Below are positions 26,153-35,454 of a stretch of DNA of 64,000 nt, piece after piece. How positions within the stretch are numbered: the stretch's first letter is position 1; each line of letters opens with the position of its first letter. Source of the stretch: Gimesia chilikensis (lineage in GTDB: Bacteria > Planctomycetota > Planctomycetia > Planctomycetales > Planctomycetaceae); contig NZ_CP036266.1 of the NCBI RefSeq assembly GCF_007744075.1, positions 2,396,065 through 2,460,064 of the forward strand, given 5' to 3'. A program made the translations under genes and the position numbers. Below the pieces are notes generated by a model that did no database searches, was not told the DNA's origin, and saw only the letters and a list, made by a program, of their open reading frames with translations.

Positions 26153-27626
26153 ACCATCCCTTGATGTACCCGCTTCAAAAGCGGAAGAGCAACGGCTCTC
26201 GATGCTGACGCCGGTAGCCTACAGCGAATCGAGCATGCCCTCCCTGCGCCTGGTCCGTTCTTCACGTCTGGCCCGGCGGATCGCGAAAATTCTGTTTCTG
26301 CTGCTGATCCTGACGATCCTGTTGATGATGTTCGCCCCCTGGCAGCAGTCGGTGACCGGCACGGGGAATGTCCTCGCCTATTCTCCCGATCAGCGACAGC
26401 AGGTGATTCAGGCGACCATCAAGGGGAAACTTTCCCGTTGGGGCGATGAGATTTATGAAAATGCCAAGGTCAAAAAGGGACAGGTGATTGCCGAGATCAG
26501 CGACCTGGACGAATCGTACTCGGCCCGGCTCGAAATGCAGCTTCTGAATTCCCGACAGGCGGTCACCGCCGCGGAACAGCATCTGGAAGCCAGTCAGCGG
26601 GCGCTTGAAGCGGCCAAAACGATTGTGCATTCCTATCAGGATCAGGTGCAGGCTTACGAAACCGTCAAACGGGAAACGATCGCCGCCCAGGATTCCTATA
26701 TTGAAGTTGCGGATAAAAAGGTCAAAGCCGAACAGCAGAAACTGCTCGAACTGGAAGCCGCTATCCCCCAGTTACAGGCCGAATATGATCGCATGAAAAC
26801 TCTGTACGGAGAAAATAATATCTCGCTCCAGAAAGTGCAGGAAGTTCAGCGCAAACTGAAAGAGGCACAGAGTAAAGTAAAAGGGGCCGAATTCTATTAT
26901 GCCGCCGCCAAAGATGAACTGGCGGGCAAACAGAGTGAGCGAAATGCCAAAGTTCAAAAAGCCCAGGCGGATATTGATAAAACCAAAGCCATGCTGAAAA
27001 AGGCGAACGGCGATGTCTCCAAAGCGGAAAGCGATATTGCCAAGTCACGTCAGGAGCTGAATAAAGCGCAAAAAGACGTGCTGGATATGCAGGTTAAGGT
27101 TTCACGCCAGGAGAGCCAGGTCATCAAGGCTCCTTTCGACGGCTATATTGTGCAGATTACCCCCAACCTGGGGACCGCAATCCTGAAACAGGGGGATCCA
27201 ATCTGTACGATCGTCCCCTTTACCACCGATCGTTCCGTGCAGATCTGGCTCGACGGCAACGATGCGCCCCTGGTAGAGCCCGGCAGGCATGTGCGTCTGC
27301 AGTTCGAAGGCTGGCCCGCCATTCAGTTCGCTGGCTGGCCCTCGGTTGCCGTCGGAACCTTCGGAGGCGAAGTCATTTCCGTAGACTCCATCGACGATGG
27401 TCGCGGCAAATTCCGGATCTTGGTTCGCCCTGATCCAGACGATCAACCCTGGCCCCAGGATCGCTTCCTCCGACAGGGAGTGCGGGCAAATGCCTGGGTG
27501 CTGCTCAACAAGGTCCCGCTCTGGTACGAAGTCTGGCGAAAGCTCAACGGCTTTCCTCCATCGATTTCGCTGGATGAATCGGGGCAGAAAGACAGTAAAA
27601 ACAAGCCTCCCAAGCTTCCCAAGTAA
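26142..27626 (+). CDS. HlyD-family membrane fusion protein (periplasmic adaptor)
   Basis: 494 residues overlapping the ABC gene by 11 bases, with GGGAGGAT before the ATG. One N-terminal membrane helix (about residues 48-66, KILFLLLILTILLMMFAPW) is followed by a split biotinyl-lipoyl-like domain (VKKGQVIAEISDLDESY), a long coiled-coil hairpin (about 125-325, rich in Ala, Glu, Gln, Lys), a returning lipoyl half (IKAPFDGYIVQITPNLGTAI) and a beta-barrel domain with DDRGKFRILVRPDPD. This is the adaptor between the inner-membrane ABC protein and a TolC outer-membrane channel. No change of key regions is seen. Confidence 0.9.
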   Translation: MSVEPSLDVPASKAEEQRLSMLTPVAYSESSMPSLRLVRSSRLARRIAKILFLLLILTILLMMFAPWQQSVTGTGNVLAYSPDQRQQVIQATIKGKLSRWGDEIYENAKVKKGQVIAEISDLDESYSARLEMQLLNSRQAVTAAEQHLEASQRALEAAKTIVHSYQDQVQAYETVKRETIAAQDSYIEVADKKVKAEQQKLLELEAAIPQLQAEYDRMKTLYGENNISLQKVQEVQRKLKEAQSKVKGAEFYYAAAKDELAGKQSERNAKVQKAQADIDKTKAMLKKANGDVSKAESDIAKSRQELNKAQKDVLDMQVKVSRQESQVIKAPFDGYIVQITPNLGTAILKQGDPICTIVPFTTDRSVQIWLDGNDAPLVEPGRHVRLQFEGWPAIQFAGWPSVAVGTFGGEVISVDSIDDGRGKFRILVRPDPDDQPWPQDRFLRQGVRANAWVLLNKVPLWYEVWRKLNGFPPSISLDESGQKDSKNKPPKLPK

Positions 27627-27837
27627 AACTGGGTTGTCTGCGCTGAGTTTTCTGCCTTGGTTGTCTCTTTCGGTAAAGCAGAATTGTTCTGTAATAACCG
27701 TCGTACGGCCTGAGGTTACGGTCAATTCTCCGATCCAGCACTGCCGAATTGTTAAACAGTTCGTGTTATTACTTCTTTAGCGACTGTGCTAGACAACCGG
27801 ACCATGGTTAATGACCCGCCAAAATAAGTAAGAAACC
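27627..27837. other. Gap within the exporter operon
   Basis: About 210 bases separate the adaptor gene from the outer-membrane gene. I see no gene and no convincing terminator; a separate weak promoter for the TolC-like gene is possible but not identifiable. Confidence 0.4.
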
Positions 27838-29616
27838 ATGTTGAGAGTTTGGATCATCCTGATCGCGGTCTGCTTTGAAGGCTGTGCCGCTACCAGACAG
27901 GCATTGACTGATTCCACACCGGAACCAGAAGCGTCCGTCGTCAAAATCAAACCGGCTGAAGATTCCAGTAAACTTCAGCCCCGGTCAACTGCTGCGCCAG
28001 TAATTTACCCTGAAAGTCTGGCTGTGGCCGTCGATCGTGTCTCACCGGAAGCGGAAGCTTCTGCAGTACAACAGGTCGCCTCCGTCTCTACTTCCGTGGA
28101 CGATCTGTTTTCCGGCAAAGGCACGACCCCGGAAGAGGCTGTCGCCGGTGAATTCTCAGTGAGTAAACAGCTTGGCAGTGAGTTCGCAGCCAGCGAACAG
28201 GCAACAAACGAACTGACCGCCGAAGAATTCGCGATGGCGCCGCATCTGCCGCCGTTGCCCGGAATGGACTTCAAACCCACTGCGCGGGGCCTTGTTCTGG
28301 ATGAGGTTATCAACTCGGTCTATGCCAGCTATCCGCTTCTGGAAGCCGCCATTTATTCGCGTGATGTCGCAGCAGGTCAACAGCTCGAGAGCATGGGCGA
28401 GTTCGACCATAAGCTGAAAGCAGGCAGTGAAAATCAGCCCATGGGTTATTACCAGACTTATCGCCAGCACGTCGGCCTGGTGAAACCGCTCTACCAGGGG
28501 GGGGAAGCGTTCGCCGGATACCGGATCGGGCGGGGTAGTTTCGAACCCTGGTACCTGGGACGCCAGACCAACGAGGGTGGGGAATTCAAAGCGGGCTTTA
28601 TGGTTCCTTTAGCCAAGAACCGTGAAATCGATCAGCGTCGCGCCGCTTTGTGGCGCGCCACGTATGGCGTTGATGCTGTCGAACCGGAAATCCAGGCGCA
28701 GTTGATCGACTTCGTTCAACAGGGAAGTTATGCCTACTGGGACTGGGTGGCTGCGGGAGCGAAACTGGTCATCGCTGACCGGATTCTCAAGCTGGCCGAA
28801 GACCGTACCGACCGGATTCGCAGCCAGGTGGAAAATGGTTTCCTCGATCCACCTGAGCTGACGGATAACCTGCGTCTGGTCGCCGAACGTCGAGGCAAGC
28901 GGGCACTGGCCGAACGTAAGCTGCAGCAGACTGCAGTCAAGCTTTCCCTTTATTATCGTGACGCGAACGGCGATCCCGTCATTCCGGAAGCCAGTCAGGT
29001 GCCTGATTTTCCCCTGTTGAAACAGATGGATGAAGCACAGGTCGCCATGGATGCGGCACGAGCGTTAGAGCAGCGTCCTGAAATCTACAGTCTCGATCTC
29101 TTACAGCGTCAGCTGGATATTGATTACTCCGAGGCGGAGAATGACTGTCTGCCCGCAGTGGATCTGCTGATGGCAGGTTCCAAGGACATGGGGTACCCCA
29201 GCAGCTACCAGAACTACAAAGGCCCCTTTGAGCTGGATGCCCACTTGCTGGTCGAAGTTCCCCTCGAACGTCGCAAAGCTCGCGGTAAAATGCAGTCGGT
29301 CGGCGGTAAGCTCGCCCAGCTGAATGCCAAGCGTCAGTTGACTGAGAATAAGATTGTAGCCGAAGTCGAGGCAGCATACGCCGGTCTGATTGGTGCTTTC
29401 AAGCAGGCCAAACAGGCTGACGAAGCCGTCGGTTATGCAGAAGACCTGGCCCGGCGAGAACGCCGTAACTTTGAAGAAGGTCTGTCCGACCTGTTGAAAG
29501 TGACTCTCCGCGAACAATACGCCTTCGAATCTGCGGAGAAGGCTGTCGACGCCAAACTGCTCTACTTCCAGGAACAGGCCGACTACCGGGCCGCACTGGC
29601 TGAAGATCAACTCTGA
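27838..29616 (+). CDS. TolC-family outer-membrane channel, probable lipoprotein
   Basis: 592 residues. The N-terminus WIILIAVCFEGCAATRQ looks like a lipoprotein signal with the acylated Cys near residue 18, though the lipobox (FEGC) is non-standard. About 130 residues of low-complexity, Ser/Glu/Pro-rich linker follow, then the TolC repeat region (about 150-590) with helical hairpins such as RLVAERRGKRALAERKLQQT and, near the end, FEEGLSDLLKVTLREQYAFE. Two-fold pseudo-repeats are typical of TolC/OEP proteins. As the third gene with the ABC and HlyD proteins, it forms the outer-membrane duct. The long linker is longer than in enteric TolC. Confidence 0.87.
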   Translation: MLRVWIILIAVCFEGCAATRQALTDSTPEPEASVVKIKPAEDSSKLQPRSTAAPVIYPESLAVAVDRVSPEAEASAVQQVASVSTSVDDLFSGKGTTPEEAVAGEFSVSKQLGSEFAASEQATNELTAEEFAMAPHLPPLPGMDFKPTARGLVLDEVINSVYASYPLLEAAIYSRDVAAGQQLESMGEFDHKLKAGSENQPMGYYQTYRQHVGLVKPLYQGGEAFAGYRIGRGSFEPWYLGRQTNEGGEFKAGFMVPLAKNREIDQRRAALWRATYGVDAVEPEIQAQLIDFVQQGSYAYWDWVAAGAKLVIADRILKLAEDRTDRIRSQVENGFLDPPELTDNLRLVAERRGKRALAERKLQQTAVKLSLYYRDANGDPVIPEASQVPDFPLLKQMDEAQVAMDAARALEQRPEIYSLDLLQRQLDIDYSEAENDCLPAVDLLMAGSKDMGYPSSYQNYKGPFELDAHLLVEVPLERRKARGKMQSVGGKLAQLNAKRQLTENKIVAEVEAAYAGLIGAFKQAKQADEAVGYAEDLARRERRNFEEGLSDLLKVTLREQYAFESAEKAVDAKLLYFQEQADYRAALAEDQL

Positions 29617-29798
29617 TCTTCAATTCGGTTGTTGAACTCCGATTTTCTCTCAGCGCAACGACCTCAGAGATTCAAACGAAAATCAGAACTTCGCGCTGGT
29701 GAAACGCCCCCGGGTTGTATTAGAATGATGGTTCGTCCCGGAGGCAGAGTCGCTGTCATCCGGAATCTACCGCTGACCCGCCCACCTGAACCGCGATC

Positions 29799-30299
29799 AT
29801 GTTTCACCAGACTGGCCCATTATGGAATCAAGTGCGATCCCCGCGCTTTTTGTGCCGACTGATTACGCTGTTCAGTTTCTGCCTGACTTCAACAGGAGTA
29901 CCCCTCGATTTTCTGCATGCAGCCCAGTCAGGCTGCCGCTGTGGTGATGAACTCCAGCAGTCCGGCCAATGCTGTTGTGCCCAAGCAGGACGTTCGCGCT
30001 GTCAGCAGCAGGTCAGGTCCTGCTGTCAGCAGAAAACCACCTCCAGTTGCTGTAGCGACAAAGGCTGTGATTCTGTGGAAGAAGCGTCAACCGAATGCCC
30101 GCGCATCATGGCACTCTGTGGTTGTGGCAGTAAATCCCCCGGCGGTTCGTTGCTGAACAGCGAACCCCGAATTCTGGTCGCTCCGGTGTTGCTCACCGGA
30201 CCTGCACCTGTGCGAAACTGTACCGCTCAGCGGTCTCCACTCTTTGACGGCCACATTACCGTGCCGGATACACCCCCTCCCGAATTGACTCTGATCTGA
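29799..30299 (+). CDS. Very cysteine-rich secreted protein
   Basis: 166 residues. An N-terminal hydrophobic segment (about residues 16-42) is followed by a dense Cys region (about residues 46-111) with phrases such as CRCGDE, QCCCAQ, SCCQQK, SSCCSDKGC and CGCGS, together about 18 cysteines. A Pro/Leu-rich tail ends PPPELTLI. The pattern recalls metallothioneins and small Cys-rich proteins near planctomycete metal-efflux genes. I know no named domain. It lies just upstream of the DUF1559 and DUF4198 genes, facing the CzcAB-like pump, so binding of heavy metal outside the cytoplasm is a reasonable inference. The start could be later; the Cys-rich frame itself is clear. Confidence 0.65.
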   Translation: MFHQTGPLWNQVRSPRFLCRLITLFSFCLTSTGVPLDFLHAAQSGCRCGDELQQSGQCCCAQAGRSRCQQQVRSCCQQKTTSSCCSDKGCDSVEEASTECPRIMALCGCGSKSPGGSLLNSEPRILVAPVLLTGPAPVRNCTAQRSPLFDGHITVPDTPPPELTLI

Positions 30300-30377
30300 A
30301 AACGCAACGGTTTTTCTAATCAGCTGCGCTGTCTCGCATGATGCTGCGCAGATTCCAATTCAACGGGAGTTACCCAC

Positions 30378-31376
30378 ATGAAATTGACGTCTCATTCCCG
30401 CGCCCAAGATACGCGCGGATTCACCCTCATCGAATTACTGGTCGTGATCGCGATTATTGCGATTCTGATCGCACTACTGCTGCCTGCCGTCCAGCAGGCA
30501 CGTGAAGCAGCGCGGCGGAGTCAGTGTAAAAATAACCTCAAGCAGCTGGCACTGGCGCTGCATAATTATGAATCGGCACATCGTGTCTTTCCTCCCGGAA
30601 GTCTTGGGTATCCTTATGTCTGGTCTGCGCATGCACAACTGCTGCCCTTCGTCGACCAGGGAAACCTGCAGGGCCTGCTCAATTACGATGTCCCCCCACT
30701 CAATGCCTTTAACTCGGGATCGTTTGATGCCACCGAGGTGGGCAATAACGATACGGCTGCCCGCACCAGGCTGCCTTTGATGGTTTGTCCCAGTGACAAA
30801 GACGCCGTTCCCGGATCCGATTACGCCGGGATCAGTTATCCCGCCTGTCTCGGATCCGGCTTGAATGGATCGGGGACAGCAGACGACGGCTCGAACAGTA
30901 ACGCGGATGGCGTTATCTTTCAGAGATCAAAAGTTCGCTTTCGAGATGTCACCGATGGAACCACGAATACGGTTCTGTTTAGTGAGCAACTGCTCGGCGA
31001 TGGACAGAACGCGGCACCTGCTACCGGCGATTATCGTCACCGGGTGATCGAGCTATCCATGGGAACACAAACCACGCCCGCCGCCTGTACGGCAGCTTCC
31101 GCACCCGCCTGGTCCGGTCAGCGTGGCGCCAAATGGGTGAACGGTCACCTGGCGGACTCGATGTACAATCACTGGTATGGTCCCAACGCGAATGTCCCCG
31201 ACTGTCAGAACGGCTTTCATAACTTTGCCCTGGTCAGTGCCCGTAGCGCACATACCGGCGGAGTTCAGATCGCTCTGGTCGATGGCAGTTGCCGATTCGT
31301 CAGCGAGAATATCAATCTCGATATCTGGCGTGCCCTGGCTACGCGTGCCGGCGGTGAAGTTATCGGAGAATATTAA
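30378..31376 (+). CDS. DUF1559 protein with type IV prepilin-like N-terminus
   Basis: 332 residues. The prepilin cleavage motif is textbook: RGFTLIELLVVIAIIAILIA at residues 13-32, with Gly14 before Phe15 and Glu at mature position 5. It is followed by the planctomycete DUF1559 hallmark LLPAVQQAREAARRSQCKNN and LKQLALALHNYES. The central region has conserved 'DGTTNTVLFSEQ', and the C-terminal region the H-x-G-G motif in AHTGGVQIALVDGSCRFV. DUF1559 proteins are pseudopilin-like, hugely expanded in planctomycetes, and probably surface or periplasmic. It is the second gene of the Cys-rich/DUF1559/DUF4198 group. Confidence 0.95.
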   Translation: MKLTSHSRAQDTRGFTLIELLVVIAIIAILIALLLPAVQQAREAARRSQCKNNLKQLALALHNYESAHRVFPPGSLGYPYVWSAHAQLLPFVDQGNLQGLLNYDVPPLNAFNSGSFDATEVGNNDTAARTRLPLMVCPSDKDAVPGSDYAGISYPACLGSGLNGSGTADDGSNSNADGVIFQRSKVRFRDVTDGTTNTVLFSEQLLGDGQNAAPATGDYRHRVIELSMGTQTTPAACTAASAPAWSGQRGAKWVNGHLADSMYNHWYGPNANVPDCQNGFHNFALVSARSAHTGGVQIALVDGSCRFVSENINLDIWRALATRAGGEVIGEY

Positions 31377-31394
31377 TCAGCCTTTTCACTTCAT

Positions 31395-31418
31395 CCGGGC
31401 CTGGTTTTCCAGGTCCGG
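31395..31418 (+). terminator. Hairpin between the DUF1559 and DUF4198 genes
   Basis: CCGGGCCTGG (31395-31404) and CCAGGTCCGG (31409-31418) pair with one G-U wobble around a TTTT loop. The hairpin starts 18 bases after the DUF1559 stop and ends 19 bases before the next ATG. Because the following bases include a weak T stretch, it probably tunes expression between the two genes rather than stopping it fully. Confidence 0.5.
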
Positions 31419-31436
31419 GCTGTTTCAGGAGTTCTT

Positions 31437-32243
31437 ATGAAAATCACATTCCTTACCGCTTTGCTGCTCTGCTGCACATGGCAATTCGCCCCGGTGCAGG
31501 CACATGATACCTGGGTGGAATCCAATACCAGTCTGATCCGTTCCGGCGATGCGATTTATATTGACCTCAAACTGGGCAATCATGGAAATCATCACCGTGA
31601 TTTCAAGCTCGCCAGTAAGATTGACCTGGAGGGTTGCACACTCGACGTGCTCGATCCCGCCGGTAAAGCATACGATCTGAAAAGCACCGTCATCGATACC
31701 GGTTACGCCCCTAAAGAAGGATACTGGAAGGCGAAGTTCGTACCCGCTCAGAAAGGATTATACCTGGTTTCGCATTCACTCGACCGGGTTGTCAATCACG
31801 GTAAGCCGGTACGTGCGATTAAAAGTGCCAAAACGTTTTTCGTCGTCAGTCCCCAACTGGATCAGGTTTCTCTGGAGAATCCCGGCTTTGACCGCGTGCT
31901 GGGACATCCCCTCGAAATTGTTCCCGTTGTAAATCCCGTGACACCCATGGGACCGGGGAAGCCGCTTCAGGTCCGTGTTCTGTTCAAAGGCAAGCCCCTG
32001 GCGGATACGACCGTCTCCTTTGTACCCCGTGGAGAAACTCTCAAAGGTGATTTTGACGATCGCTATGAACGTCATACCGATTCAGAGGGACTGGCTGAAT
32101 TCACTCCGCGGACGGGCAATCAGTATCTCGTCGTTGTGCATCACACCGCGGCGGATGAAAAGACCGAACAGTACGAGCAAACCGCGTACGCAGCCACACT
32201 CACAGTGCTGGTTCCTGAGCTCTGTCCCTGTTGCGGCGAGTAA
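31437..32243 (+). CDS. DUF4198 exported protein with a CPCC C-terminus
   Basis: 268 residues preceded by CAGGAG. A signal peptide (residues 1-23, ending at VQA) leads to the DUF4198 start HDTWVESNTSLIRSGDAIYI. The domain is a periplasmic beta-sandwich often encoded with nickel, cobalt or copper transport genes; conserved parts include HSLDRVVNHGKPVRAIKSAK, and the Ig-like last part 'VQVLFKGKPLADTTVSFVPR'. The final residues CPCCGE add a possible thiol metal site not general to the family. It is convergent with the CzcA-type pump, which supports a periplasmic metal-handling job. Confidence 0.85.
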   Translation: MKITFLTALLLCCTWQFAPVQAHDTWVESNTSLIRSGDAIYIDLKLGNHGNHHRDFKLASKIDLEGCTLDVLDPAGKAYDLKSTVIDTGYAPKEGYWKAKFVPAQKGLYLVSHSLDRVVNHGKPVRAIKSAKTFFVVSPQLDQVSLENPGFDRVLGHPLEIVPVVNPVTPMGPGKPLQVRVLFKGKPLADTTVSFVPRGETLKGDFDDRYERHTDSEGLAEFTPRTGNQYLVVVHHTAADEKTEQYEQTAYAATLTVLVPELCPCCGE

Positions 32244-32270
32244 TCGCTGACAGACCGGAGTGACATTGAT

Positions 32271-32300
32271 AGAGGCGGGAGACCTCGTTCCCCCGCCTCT
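32271..32300. terminator. Hairpin between convergent DUF4198 and czcA-like genes
   Basis: AGAGGCGGG (32271-32279) pairs with CCCGCCTCT (32292-32300) around a 12-base loop. It sits centrally between two convergent genes. The T content after each arm is low, so it is a weak two-way terminator candidate. Confidence 0.5.
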
Positions 32301-32329
32301 TGGAGTATTGTTATTGAAGAACTGGTATC

Positions 32330-35300
32330 TCAGTGCTCGAACTCCTTCATGTCAACCGGTTCTGGAGTGACATCCTTCGGTTCGAACCAGCGGTAAATCG
32401 TCGGCAGTACCAGCAGCGTCAATGCCGTCGAGGTCACCAGTCCCCCGATCACCACGGTTGCCAGAGGTCGTTGCACTTCCGCACCCGAACTGCCGGACAG
32501 GGCCATGGGAATGAATCCCAGGGCACCACAGGACGCGGTCATCAATACGGGCCGCAACCGGTCCATCGCGCCGTTGACCACCGCATCCCGCTGGCTGTCT
32601 CCCGAATGCCTCAGGTGACGTACGTGCTCGATCAGCACCACGCCGTTCATGACCGCGATCCCGAACAGCGCGATAAAGCCGACCCCGGCCGAGATCGAGA
32701 ACGGCATATCGCGGACCCACAGAAACAGGATGCCCCCGGTCGCCGCAATCGGCACGTTCAGATAGATCAGCATCGCCAGCTTGACTGAATTGAAGGTCAT
32801 GTAGAGCAGGGCGAAAATCAGGAACAGCGCCACGGGAACCGCGATTGCCAGTCGCTGACTGGCCTGCTGCAGGTTTTCAAACTGGCCACCCCAGCGCAGA
32901 GTATAACCGGCGGGCAATTCCACATCCCGATCGACCACCTGCTGCGCTTCGGCCACAAAGCCTGCCAGGTCCCTGCCACGCACGTTACTCTGAATTAAGA
33001 GGCGACGACGAATGGAATCCCGGCTGATTTCCACCGGTCCCTCTTCCACCTTGATCTCCGCGAGTTGCGAAATCGGAATCTGTCGTCCCTGGGGATCTTC
33101 GATTTTGAGCTCCGCGAGCTGCTTGGCCTCTTTCCGCCAGTCCGGACTCAGGCGAACCTGCAGCGGAAACCGGCGTTGTCCTTCGAAAACCTGTCCTGCA
33201 GACACGCCACCAACGGTCGCGACAGCATTCAGCACATCACGGGCATTGATTCCGTAGCGGGCCAGCTGCTCGCGGCGAATGATGACCCGCAGGTAAGGCA
33301 GACCCGCGATCTGTTGTGCCTGAACGTCCGCAGCTCCCGGGACCTTATTCAACGCGACGACGATCTCGTCTCCCTTCCGCTTCAGTTCATCCAGGTCATC
33401 CCCGTAAAGGCTGATCCCGATATCGGAGCGAACCCCGGCCACCAGCTCCTGCACGCGCAGTTCGATCGGCTGTGTGAAACTGTAACTGTTACCGGGAACC
33501 TGGTCCTCCAATTTCTGCTGCATCTCTTCAATGAGCTTGAGCTTCGTGACTCCTTCCCTCCATTCCGATACCGGTCTCATCCGTACCAGGATATCGGTCT
33601 GATAAACGCCCATCGGGTCGTTAGCAATTTCCGGACGACCTGTTTTACAGACCACCGTTTCTACTTCGGGAAATTCCAGCAGCGTCCGCTCCATCGCCTT
33701 GGTCATTTCGATGGATGTCTCCAGCGAAATACTGGGGAGTCGGGCGGCCTGGATCGCAATGTCGCCTTCATCCAGTTTGGGAACGAATTCCATACCGAAG
33801 CCGGCAGCCAGGACCACACTGACAACGAATAAGGCGATCGAACTGACAAACATCAGCACCGGTCGCAGCATGGCAAAGCTCAGTAGCGGCTGATAAGCCT
33901 GTTTGATCCAGCGGACCAGGAATGTTTCGCGTTCCTTCATCTGACGCGCCAGGAACAGGGATGCCATCACAGGCATCACCGTGACCGACATGATCAGGGC
34001 CGAGGAGAGCGCCGTCATAAATACAAACGCCATCGGGCGGAACATCTTACCTTCCATTCCCTGGAGGCTCAGGATCGGAATGAATACGATGATCACAATG
34101 ATGCCGGCAAACAGAATCGGCTTGCCCACTTCCTTGGCGGATTCGCGATAGACGCCCAGCGGAATGTGGTCACTCCCATGCTCTTTCTGGTAGTGTGACG
34201 CCCGGCGTACGCAGTTTTCAATCATCACCACGGCACCATCGACGATCACGCCGAAGTCGACCGCTCCCATACTCATCAGGTTGGCTGAGACGCCCGCGTA
34301 ACGCATCGCGATCAGGGCGCTCATTGCCGAGAGCGGAATCGCCGCCGCCACGATCAGTCCAGCTCGCACATCTCCCAACAGCAGGAACAGCATGATGATA
34401 ACCAGCAGCACGCCCAGACCGATATTCTCCGCAACCGTGTGGATTGTCTTTTCCACCAGTTCGGTGCGGTCGTAGAATGTTTCGATCACGACCCCTTTGG
34501 GAAGTGTCTTTTGGATTTCGGCTATCTTTTCTTTGACGTCCGCGACCACCTGGCGAGAGTTTCCACCCATGATCATCATGACCATCCCGATTACGGCCTC
34601 GCGGTCACCATCGCGGGTGACCGCTCCCTGACGCAGCATTGGGGCAAAGCGAACTTCCGCCACATCGCGGACCCGGATTGGGGTCCCTTCGCGGCTGTCC
34701 AGCACAATCGTGCGGATGTCATCCAGCGAACCGACCAGACCTTCGCCGCGAATCAACCTTTGTTCGGCTCCATGCGTGATGTAACCACCGCCGGCATTTC
34801 CGTTATTTTCTTCGAGTGCCTGAAAGACATCGCTGAGTGAAATTTCGTAATTCTGCAGTTTGGCGGGATCAATCTGAACTTCATAGGTTTTGAGTTCACC
34901 GCCGAACGTGTTGACTTCGATCACGCCCGGTACACTCCGCAGCTGAAACGCGATCTGCCAGTCGAGGATCGTCCGCAATTCGCTGAGTGAATACTGATCT
35001 TCCACTTCGCTACGGACTTCAAACTGGTAGATTTCACTCATCCCCGTAGCGATAGGGCCCAGTTCGGGCGTTCCCATTCCCGGGGGAATGTTCTCGCGTG
35101 CCTGCAGCAGGCGTTCGTTGAGGAGATTTCGCGCCCAGTAGATGTCGGTACCATCTTTAAAGGCCACGGTCACGGCGCTCAAACCGAAGCGGCTGATCGA
35201 ACGGATTTCTTCCACGTTCGGCACACCGCTCATCGCGTTTTCCACGGGGAAGGTAATGAACTGTTCCACTTCGACCGGTCCCAGGGCAGGGGAGTTTGTC

Positions 35301-35449
35301 AGAATCTGCACCTGCACGTTCGTCAAATCGGGGACGGCATCCAGGGGAATCGTTGAAGCAGAGAAGACCCCCAGCCCCAGGATGACCAGGGCCAGCAGCA
35401 TCACGATAAATCGATTGTTTAAAGACCATTCAATGATATGGTTGACCAT
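32330..35449 (-). CDS. CzcA/CusA-family heavy-metal RND efflux pump
   Basis: 1039 residues, the standard length. Twelve membrane helices in the RND arrangement with two large periplasmic loops are visible. The helix-4 signature DFGVIVDGAVVMIEN carries Asp-Asp-Glu of the divalent-cation (CzcA, HME1-like) class rather than the Ala-Ile-Gly/Asp-Ala-Ala version of Cu/Ag CusA pumps. The periplasmic NDPMGVYQTDILVRM also follows CzcA. The start follows five bases after the stop of the MFP gene, so both are co-transcribed. The inner-membrane protein exports divalent ions such as Zn, Co, Cd or Ni by proton exchange; the metal cannot be fixed by reading alone. Confidence 0.93.
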   Translation of the reverse strand: MVNHIIEWSLNNRFIVMLLALVILGLGVFSASTIPLDAVPDLTNVQVQILTNSPALGPVEVEQFITFPVENAMSGVPNVEEIRSISRFGLSAVTVAFKDGTDIYWARNLLNERLLQARENIPPGMGTPELGPIATGMSEIYQFEVRSEVEDQYSLSELRTILDWQIAFQLRSVPGVIEVNTFGGELKTYEVQIDPAKLQNYEISLSDVFQALEENNGNAGGGYITHGAEQRLIRGEGLVGSLDDIRTIVLDSREGTPIRVRDVAEVRFAPMLRQGAVTRDGDREAVIGMVMMIMGGNSRQVVADVKEKIAEIQKTLPKGVVIETFYDRTELVEKTIHTVAENIGLGVLLVIIMLFLLLGDVRAGLIVAAAIPLSAMSALIAMRYAGVSANLMSMGAVDFGVIVDGAVVMIENCVRRASHYQKEHGSDHIPLGVYRESAKEVGKPILFAGIIVIIVFIPILSLQGMEGKMFRPMAFVFMTALSSALIMSVTVMPVMASLFLARQMKERETFLVRWIKQAYQPLLSFAMLRPVLMFVSSIALFVVSVVLAAGFGMEFVPKLDEGDIAIQAARLPSISLETSIEMTKAMERTLLEFPEVETVVCKTGRPEIANDPMGVYQTDILVRMRPVSEWREGVTKLKLIEEMQQKLEDQVPGNSYSFTQPIELRVQELVAGVRSDIGISLYGDDLDELKRKGDEIVVALNKVPGAADVQAQQIAGLPYLRVIIRREQLARYGINARDVLNAVATVGGVSAGQVFEGQRRFPLQVRLSPDWRKEAKQLAELKIEDPQGRQIPISQLAEIKVEEGPVEISRDSIRRRLLIQSNVRGRDLAGFVAEAQQVVDRDVELPAGYTLRWGGQFENLQQASQRLAIAVPVALFLIFALLYMTFNSVKLAMLIYLNVPIAATGGILFLWVRDMPFSISAGVGFIALFGIAVMNGVVLIEHVRHLRHSGDSQRDAVVNGAMDRLRPVLMTASCGALGFIPMALSGSSGAEVQRPLATVVIGGLVTSTALTLLVLPTIYRWFEPKDVTPEPVDMKEFEH

Positions 35450-35454
35450 GTATG

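Noticed and set aside
32330..35449. CusA-type copper/silver specificity
   Set aside because: The helix-4 motif is the Asp-x3-Asp-Gly-Ala form of divalent-metal CzcA pumps and the Met relay residues of CusA are not evident.
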